Part shown: piece after piece, positions 1 through 7,800 of the stretch
Numbering within the stretch: the stretch's first letter is position 1
Layout of the letters: each line of letters starts with the position of its first letter
Assembly: GCA_026770585.1 (NCBI GenBank)
Contig: MU646346.1
Coordinates: forward strand, 965,304-975,596
From: Baffinella frigidus
Taxonomy: Eukaryota; Cryptophyceae; Cryptomonadales; Baffinellaceae
Length of the DNA stretch: 10,293 nt
Direction of reading: 5' to 3'
Notes under the pieces: generated by a model
What the model was told of the DNA's origin: nothing
The model's input: only the letters and a program-made list of their open reading frames with translations
Database searches by the model: none
Program-made: the position numbers and the translations under genes

Positions 1-1
1 T

Positions 2-96
<95 letters not shown>

Positions 97-98
97 GG
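1..98. repeat. (TTGAGGG)14 perfect tandem array
   Basis: Fourteen uninterrupted copies of a variant telomere heptamer at the window edge. The G-rich strand is on plus, so it does not face outward as a left chromosome end would. It is probably inside intron 9 of the minus gene. Confidence 0.95.
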
Positions 99-136
99 GT
101 TGCACTTGCCGTCCCCCTTGGACTCACACCTGCCGG

Positions 137-240
137 TTGAGGGTTCATGCTTTATGCTTTACGGTTTATGGTTTAAGGTTTAGGTTTTTTGGTTTGGGGT
201 TCAGGGTGTATGGTTTATGGTTGATGGTTTAGGGAGTAGA
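137..240. repeat. Degenerate telomere-like heptamers
   Basis: Loose GGTTTA/GGTTTATG variants (GTTTATGGTTTAAGGTTTAGG and similar) with no coding signal. Confidence 0.7.
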
Positions 241-389
241 GCGGTGCGCAGAGAAGTTGACCACAGAAACAAAGTGGCAAAAATTGACGGATTTGTACCA
301 GCAAATCGCATCTCTAAAACAAAACGGGACCACATCGGGATCAGCGACACCTATCAGAGAAAATGGCTTTACAGAGAAAGTGACGTTAC

Positions 390-439
390 CCTTCAGAGTA
401 GACACCGGACCCCACGTAGTTGAGCTCGACCCACCCGAG
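390..439 (-). pseudogene. Partial copy of exon 9 (3' half)
   Basis: Reads LGWVELNYVGSGVYSE in the exon 9 frame, then G|GTAACG. Apart from Asp/Glu, differences from exon 9 are third-position. No acceptor or upstream half is present. Confidence 0.7.
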
Positions 440-556
440 TTTCTAAACATTACAATCAGTGTTGGGGTTTACAACCCAAACGGGTTGTCACACCCTATTC
501 TAAGTTGTGTACCAAGTCGCGTCCCAAAACGGTCCACCGCTAACGTAGGAGAATTT

Positions 557-590
557 ATGCATGACGCCTCGGGGCTGAGGCGTCATGCAT
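557..590. repeat. Perfect hairpin, 14-bp arms
   Basis: ATGCATGACGCCTC at 557-570 pairs with 577-590 over a 6-nt loop. Confidence 0.9.
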
Positions 591-593
591 GAA

Positions 594-669
594 TCTCTGT
601 AAAGTCACTTTCTCGGATGGGCCCGTCTTGGGATCAGCGCGCCCATCCGAGAAAGTGACTTTACAGAGA
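594..669. repeat. Perfect hairpin, 29-bp arms
   Basis: Arms 594-622 and 641-669 with an 18-nt loop. The arm contains the 17-bp repeat unit, so the foldback seems to have used it. It lies 3 bp from the previous hairpin. Confidence 0.9.
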
Positions 670-716
670 ACGCGACTTGACAGAGAAAGTGACTTTACAG
701 AGAAAGTGACATTACC
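649..716. repeat. 17-bp tandem repeat, four units
   Basis: Units at 649-665, 666-682, 683-699 and 700-716, consensus GAGAAAGTGACTTTACA. The same unit occurs twice at 357-390. Both arrays abut the donor of an exon 9 copy, so in the gene's sense each unit reads TGTAAAGTCACTTTCTC. Confidence 0.85.
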
Positions 717-801
717 CGTCAGAGTAGACACCGGAGCCAACATAGTTGAGCTCAACCCACCCGAGCCGCTCCCTGATGCCCCTCATCCGCTCCTCCCGAA
801 A
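716..801 (-). pseudogene. Partial copy of exon 9 (lacks first seven codons)
   Basis: Starts FREERMRGIRERLGW, continues like exon 9 to VYSD, then G|GTAATG. The 5' VAISDGG part and acceptor are missing. Changes in the shared core (IRERLGW to YSD) are synonymous. It could still act as an alternative exon if a cryptic acceptor is used. Confidence 0.7.
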
Positions 802-987
802 TGCGCTAGCTCTGTATGCTCTGTCGCAGTCTATTCGCTCTCGTCACTTTGCCTCCCCCGGGCTCTTTCCCGCCCCAAAGTTGACGGGTTTGCACCGCAA
901 AACGAGCGTGTCAACTTACGAATAGTCCGCGAGCCAACCCGACGAGGCAGAGCTAGGCGCTCTTTCTCCCTGCAAGGAAATGGATAC

Positions 988-1094
988 CCGTCCGAGTAGA
1001 CGCCAGAGCCGACGTAGTTGAGCTCGACCCACCCGAGCCGCTCCCGGATGCCAGCCATACGCTCCTTCTGGAAACCGCCGTCCGAAATCGCAAC
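988..1094 (-). CDS. Exon 9: VAISDGGFQKERMAG / IRERLGWVEL region
   Basis: 107 bases, residues 200-234 plus GG, acceptor GGGGGCAG. It contains SDGGFQKERM and GIRERLGW, matching the C-terminal DUF1499 motif (SD.G....R...IR..LGW), then NYVGSGVYSD. The end at 988 is set where three homologous copies stop matching, at G|GTAT here and G|GTAAYG in the other two. Unspliced, the frame would stay open to a stop near 831. The final exon is not found. Confidence 0.7.
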
Positions 1095-4000
1095 CTGCCC
1101 CCAAAAGACACGTGTTGACTTTATATAAGTCCGAGATCGCAAGTTGCCCCCAAAAGTCACGTATTGACTTCACAAGTTGACTATGACTTCACACAAGTCA
1201 ACTACTGACTTCACAAGTGAGATTATGACAGATTTACGAGGTCGCGAGAGGTGTACCGTCTAGCTCAGCCTGAGTAAAACCGGGCTCGCCATAAAACACA
1301 TTTAGAGCAGAAACCCCAGTACAAAAGGGCGCCTAAAATGATTTAATTTCGGACCAAGACAGAATCTGTCCCGCCATCTTAAGCTCCCCACGCGGAAGGT
1401 AAGGGTGTATATGCTATTTCAGGCATCAACTGATGCCATCTTACGTCTTTTCATCAGGACAGATTCTGGTACGGTCCGTCAGAGATGGGATTGGATGGCC
1501 CTTTTTCACTTTTTCGCCCTTTTTCACTCAGGTAGGGCTAGACTGTCCGAGGGCACGAACGATTTACGAGAGAGGTCATCATCTCTCACTCACGCTCCAG
1601 GCGGGTCAAGCCCTCTTTCTAAATGTCGTTTGTACACGCACGTCCAGGTTTGTACGAGAGTTGGTCACGTTCCCTCCACTTGAAGCAGAGGGATCGTGAC
1701 CATTTCCCGAAGAATGCCTACATGTATAAATTGGCCTATTCTAAAAAGAGGAATTGATCCGCCTTCCAACACAGCGGAATTGGAAGGGATTTCGAATAAC
1801 CCTTAAGCGATAAGACCTAGGACCCTACGGTAGGCAACCCGAGGGAACATAGGGGGGTTCCTAAGGATAAGGTCACGGAAACTCGGGCTCTCAGCGCCTG
1901 AAATTCCCTTCGTAGCCCTCTGTGTGGTGTATGAATTGGCCTCATCTAAAAAGAGGAATTGACCCCCCTGGAGTGAACCTTGTACGGACAGGGCCCTGGA
2001 TTTACTGTCTGCGGTCGCGAACGATTTACGATAGAGAGGTCATCTCACACACCTGGTACGGATAGACGAAGACGTTCTTGCGCGCCGCGGACCGGTACGT
2101 GCAGATCTGCCGAGAGGTGGGGTCAGCCAAGGGCAAATCTGCTTTTGCCGAAGGCCAATATCGAATTTTCGAAGCACTCCCAGGGATCCTGGCTCTGTCC
2201 CAGTAAATTTGGGCTCGCCATTCCACCAGCAACCCGTAGCAGCTTATAACCGGGTCGGGTACTGAAGTGATTTACGTGCAGATCTGCCGAGAGGCCACGC
2301 CACGTCACAAGTTGGCGCATTTATCGCACAAATTTGGAACACACCTCCAGAATCAGCCTGAGGCGTTTTCCAACTGACCTTGGCTAGCCCGGGCCAGCCA
2401 AGGTCAGGGATCCTGGCTCTGTCCCAGCAAATTTGGGCTCACCATTATTTCGCCCCCCCCCCCCATTTCACAGGTAGATCTGCCGAGAGACAGGGGTAGC
2501 CGAGGTCGGGGATCCTGTTTAGGGACACTTCGCAAGTAGGGAAACTTCGCCGACCAGTTGACGGGAATTGAATTTACGAAAACGAAAAACAGAAAGGATA
2601 TGTGCCGAAAACAGAAACCTTGGTCGGATAGCGAGGGGGCAAACGGATCTTTTTAATTCGGGTACGGATTCAAAAATTAGTACCAGTCGCGTCCAGTTTG
2701 TACTGGGCTTCAGCTCCCGATGGGAGCTGAAGGCAAAAAATACCCGATCCATTTGCCCCCTCGCTATCCGAGCAAGGGGAGATCTGCCAGGGAATTGAAT
2801 CACGCCACGTCGCAAGTTGGAATTCGCCTCAGGCTGATTCTGGAGGTTTGTACCAGATGTGTGCGATAAATGCGCCAAGGTCGATAGCCCGCCGGGGGCA
2901 GCCAAGGTCAGGGATATTGTTTAGGGAAACTTCGCAAGTTGCGGGAAACTTCGCAGACCAGTTTAGGGAAGGTTCAGTTTTTTTTGCGAAAATAATTAGT
3001 TTTTTTACGAAAATAAAAACGAAAATGAAGACAGAAAGGCAGAAAGTCTAGCCCGCACCGCTTCCTGGGGTCATTTCTCATTTCTCAAAAGTAAAAATGT
3101 CAAAGTCCCAGACCCTAAAAAAGGTCACACGGCTGTTTATGGTCCAAGGTTTCTACTTTGTCGCAGGGATCGGAGGGGGGGGTAGGGGGTAGGGTTTACG
3201 GATTAAGGTTTGGGGGTGAAGGATCAGGGATTAGGGATGCCTAAATCCTGATCAGGGTTTGGGCCAAGACGCTTCCACAGTTACCTTCTCGGGTTTGGGG
3301 TTCTGGGTCAGGGTTTAAGTTTGGGGTTTGGGGATTAGGGTTTAGGGTTTAGGGTTTCGGGACTCGGGTTGCCTTCTCAGAGGGTACGAGCAAGAACTCC
3401 ACGTCATCGATTTACGGTTGGGGATTTTGGGTTTAGGGTTTAGGGATTGTGGATCAGGGATTCGGGTTTAGGGTTTAGGCCCGTGCGGGATACAGGTTTA
3501 GGGTTTAGGGACTAGGGTTACCTTTTCAGAAGGGGCGAGGAGGAACTCTGCTAGGGTTTGGGGATTTAGGAATTCGGGTTTGGGGTTTGGGGTTTGGGGT
3601 TTAGCGTTTAGGAATTAAGGTTCGGAGATGAGGGTTTACGGTTGAGGAAGCAAAGCCCGAAACCCCAATCCAGGTGTTGGACATACCTTCTCTGGGGACC
3701 AGGGGGAATTCCACGTCGTCGACTTACGGTTGGGGGGTTAGGGTTTAGGGTTTATGGAGCATGGATTAGGGATGAGGGTTTAGGGTACGGGCCGTACGGG
3801 CCGTATAAATATGTATCCCTTTAGGGTTTAGTGACTAGGGGGGGGGTTAGGGGTTAGGGACTGGGGTTGCCTTCTCAGATGGGACGAGGAGGAATTCCGT
3901 TAGGGTTTGGGATTTAGGAATTCGGGTCGAGGGTTTGGGGTTTGCAAAGCCCTGAACCCTAATCCAGGTGTTGGAAATGCCTTCTCGGAGGGGACGAGGA

Positions 4001-4804
4001 GGAATTCCTCCAAAAGTGGAACCCCTGTTAACTTTAGGTAACAGTGGATAACCTTCTCGGAGGGGACGAGGAGGAATTCCACGTCGTCGACGCCGTCCTT
4101 TGGGACCTGAAAGGAGAGACTTAACGTTAAGCAGTTGACTACTTAACTACTTAACTACTTGACGTTAACTAGACCTAACGCAGTTAACTACTTAACTACG
4201 TACTTACTTACTTAACGTTTAAGTAGACCTAACGTTAAGTAGTTAAGTCCTAGACGTAACGTTAAGTAGTTGAGTCCTAGACGTTAAGTAGTTAAGTCCT
4301 AGACGTTAAGTAGTTACGTCCTAGAGGTTACGTAGTTCAGTCTGAGCCCTCCTCCTACCCACAACGCACCCCCCGATCTTACTGTGGGGTGGTGAGGCCA
4401 GGCGGGAGGAGGGGGGGGGGGGGCGAGGGGGGGTCATCTTCGATAACGAAGGCACCTTGCTAGTGCCCCCCTAATCCCGAACTTCTCAACCCTACTCCCT
4501 AATACCGAACCCCGAAAACACCTTGCTGGTGCCGATGCGACTGAGTGCAGATAAACACCAAACCCTAAGCCCTAACCCCGAAACCACCTTGCTGGTATCA
4601 CTACATGGTTTTTCGCCATCAAGAGCACCTTGCTGGCATGAAAAAAGAGTTTTTTTTCGCTATCAATAACATCTTGCTGTTTTTTCCGCTTTGGATAACA
4701 CTTTGCTGGTATCAACAAACCACTTTGCTGGTGCCGGTCCAGCTGAGTACAGACACACACTAAACCCCAGCCCCTAAACCCTAAACCCTGAACCCAAATC
4801 TCGG

Positions 4805-4836
<32 letters not shown>

Positions 4837-7800
4837 CGAAGCCCGACGCCCATCCCCGAAAGCTTGATCCATGCACCCGAAACCGCCTTGCTGGTGCCGA
4901 TCCGGCTTAGTACAGATAAACAAAACAATATTCCCAAAACCCCAAGCCCAAAGCCCGAAACCCGAAAGCACCTTGCTGGTGCCGGTGGCGCGGAGGTAGT
5001 GCTTTACGTCATCGACCTGACTTGCGGTTAGAGGTTCAGGATTTACTTTTAAGTTTTTGGGTTTCGGGTTTCGGACTTCGGGTTTATTGGGGTTAAGGGT
5101 TTAGGGGTTCGAGCTTAGGTTTTAGGGTTTAGGGTTTAGGGTTTAGGGTTTAGGGTTTAGGGTTGAGAGTTTGGTGTCTGGGGTTTAGGGTTGGGAGTTG
5201 AGGTGTTCGGGTTTAGGGTTAGGGTTTAGGGTTTGTCCACCTCGTCGAGTGTGAGCGAGCTGTCCGCCGCGACCGCCTTCTTGAGACTCGCCCACGCCTG
5301 TTTCGATTGCGTTTGATTTGAATTGGTTTGGCGTGATTGCAGCGCCTCCCGCCGACCCACGCCCCCCCGTTCAAAGCGCTAACACCCCCCCGGAGCGTCG
5401 CAGAGATGCCTGCGATCCTGGAGGAGCGCCCGAGAGAAACGCGTTGATTCGGCTGTGTTTGATTTGATTTGATTTGATTGCGTTTGATTCAGGGTTGAGG
5501 GTTTGGGGTTTAGGGTTCAGGGTTTGGGATCCACTGCGCCGCGACCGCCAACGTGAGGCTCGCCCACGCCTGCAAATCAAGCGCCGTTGATGGAGAGGGA
5601 GCCGCCGTGTATGGCCACCACGCCAGAGTGGAGGAGGGGGTAAATCAGTCAAAAACCGCGTCAGGAAGCGGTTTTTGACTTTTGAAAAGCACTGTCCTAA
5701 GGAGGAATTGACTTTTGACGACCCCTTCCAAGGCTCTGGCGTGGCACGCCAGAACGCAACCGGGGATTTCAGAACTCGGCGGTTCGTTTCGTGGTACTGA
5801 ATGAGTGTGCGCTTCGCGGCGAGACGCAGCCGTTTATGGAGGGGGGGGCGCCGTGTATTTATCTCAGAAAACGGATTTTAGAATCCGTTTTCTTAAGTCA
5901 ATTCCTGTACAAATTCGTCAACTTATTCTTTTCTCTACGCATAAGTTGACATATTTGAAGAGGAATTGACTTAAGAAAACGGATTCTAAAATCCCTTTTC
6001 TGAGGTAAGTATGGAGGAGGAAACACCGGTTTACCGACCACCAACCCTCACAGCCAAATCGGCAAATCGTCGATTTTGAGGTCACGTATTTCCCTTGGAG
6101 GCCGCCGGATTCCGGCGCCCGTGGAGCCATTTTGCCTTGAAATCGAAAATCGAAAACCATCGATTTGCCCAGCCCGTGAGGGTTGGTGGGAGGGGTCAAG
6201 CACCGTTGTTTTTATCACAGGCACGAGCTTCGCCCAGAAACGCCGCCGCAACTCGACCTTCAACTCCCGGAAGAAGGCACGCAAGAACCCGTACACCCGG
6301 AAGCGTCCGGCCTATAAGCGCCGTGCAGCCACTTCCACTCGCTCATTCAACAAGCCGCGAGTCCAAGCACGTTTTCGGGGGGTGGGGTGAACAGTCTAAA
6401 GCATGGCATTTCAGGGTGTGGGGTTTCTAGGTTCAAACGCAACTTTTCAGGGGTTGGGGTTGGCAGTTTAATCTCCATAGAAGTATTAATTAATTGCTTT
6501 TGGCAGCGAAAATTACTACACGATTTGCTCATAAACGTAATAGTAAAGCGTTTGTGTAGTAAATTTCGTTGCACCAAAAGCAATTAATCAATACTTTTGT
6601 GGAGGTGAGGTTGGGATAAGGCCGGGTGTTCTCAGTGAGCGCCTATTTTTCTATCTGCCCCACAAAATAAGGCTGGTGTTTCCTTATCGGGTTTCAAAAA
6701 TGCCGTGACCGTTACATGGCATTTTTCACGGCATTTTTGAAACCCGATACGGTTTAGGGTTTATCGGGTTTCAAAAATGCCGTGCGAATTGTATGACCTA
6801 CGGGTCGCCCTACGGTGCGAATTGTATGACCTACGGGTCGCCCTACGGTTACATGCCGTTACCAATGTTATAAATTGTCAAAGGTCGCGCGAGACGGGAT
6901 ATGTTGAGCCACGAGTGAGGGTTGTTTGCCGCACCGTAGGGTTTAGGGTTTAAGGTTTAGGGTTTCAGGTTTAGGGTTTAGGGTTTAGGGTGTAGCGTTT
7001 AGGGTTTAGGGTTTAGGGTTTAGGGTTTAGGTGGAGATGAAGTTGGCAGGTTGACGGAAGGCACCTTTTCAGGGTCGTTGGTGACGGGTGTGAAGTCCCA
7101 CGGGGCGCCAAACTGCGTCGGGTTCTTCGACGCGGACACCGACACGCCTGCAGAGAAGAGACTTCTATTGAACTTATGACGTCAGACCATCAACTGAAGG
7201 CGTCCAGAGAGTGCTCGACACGCCTGCGCCCAACCACCGAGCCAGCCTTCAGCAAAGGCCCCAGTCCTCTGACGTGAAGTGAAGCATTTCGTATGAGGCG
7301 CTGACACTACACGCCCAAACCACGGTTCTTGGACGCTGACACCGACACGCCTGCGCCCAACCACCGAGCCAGCCTTCAGCATGAGGCGTCAGCAATCGCC
7401 CCAGCCCTCTGAAGCTGCAGCCGCCTGAGTAGAGCCAATCTGGTAGGACTTGGCCAAAGCGAACTTCGAACTAGCGAGATTGCGAACTTCTAGATGGACC
7501 GTAATTATTAGTAAACACCATTTTGTACTGCAAAATTTGAATTTAAAACACTACATGTCCAAAAGAGTCCATCTAGAAGTTCGCAATCTCGCTAGTTCGA
7601 ACTTCGCTTTGGCCAAGTCCTACCAGATTGGCTCTAACACTTGATGTGCTCCCCGGGTGCACCAAACTGCGTCGGTTTCTTGGACGCTGACACCGAAACG
7701 CCTGCGCCCAACCACCGAGCCAGCCTTCAGCAAAGGCCCCAGTCCTCTGGCGTGCAGTGAATGATTTCGCCCGAGGTGCTGACACCGAAACGCCTGCACC

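Larger units (their letters stand above)
2314..2880. repeat. Inverted duplication enclosing 440 bp
   Basis: The ~65-bp segment at 2314-2376 returns reverse-complemented at about 2815-2880; shared blocks are GGCGCATTTATCGCACA and CCTCCAGAATCAGCCTGAGG. Inside lie a palindrome (2375-2406) and a nested foldback (2618-2777). Confidence 0.8.
2107..3170. repeat. Intron 7 repeat mosaic
   Basis: Contains exon 8 acceptor copies (AGATCTGCCGAGAG at 2275-2295 and 2473-2490; AGATCTGCCAGG at 2780-2791); a 46-bp direct repeat around GGATCCTGGCTCTGTCCCAG (2185 and 2408); a direct repeat around TGTTTAGGGA.ACTTCGCAAGT (2514 and 2919); and A-rich tails (2566-2600 and 2986-3045). No coding signal was found apart from these copies. 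Confidence 0.7.

Noticed and set aside
970-987. An 18-nt intron GTATCC...TTGCAG after exon 9, giving an early stop
   Set aside because: Too short compared with every other intron here; the two exon 9 copies show no matching acceptor.
1405-1699. Two overlapping plus-strand frames of about 90 codons
   Set aside because: No motif, no splice or start context, and they lie in intron 8 of the minus gene.
2519-2905. Open frame of 128 codons on minus
   Set aside because: Runs through the arms of a foldback and repeat copies; composition not protein-like.
3172-4085. CRISPR-like regularly spaced repeats
   Set aside because: Spacing is irregular, the spacers are telomere-like and the repeats decode as exon 7 ends in a eukaryotic gene.
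5585-5633. Minus-strand peptide VVAIHGGSLSINGA resembling a beta-helix repeat, with a degraded second copy near 5835-5858
   Set aside because: Too short, stops at once, and overlaps a hairpin region; not enough for a gene call.
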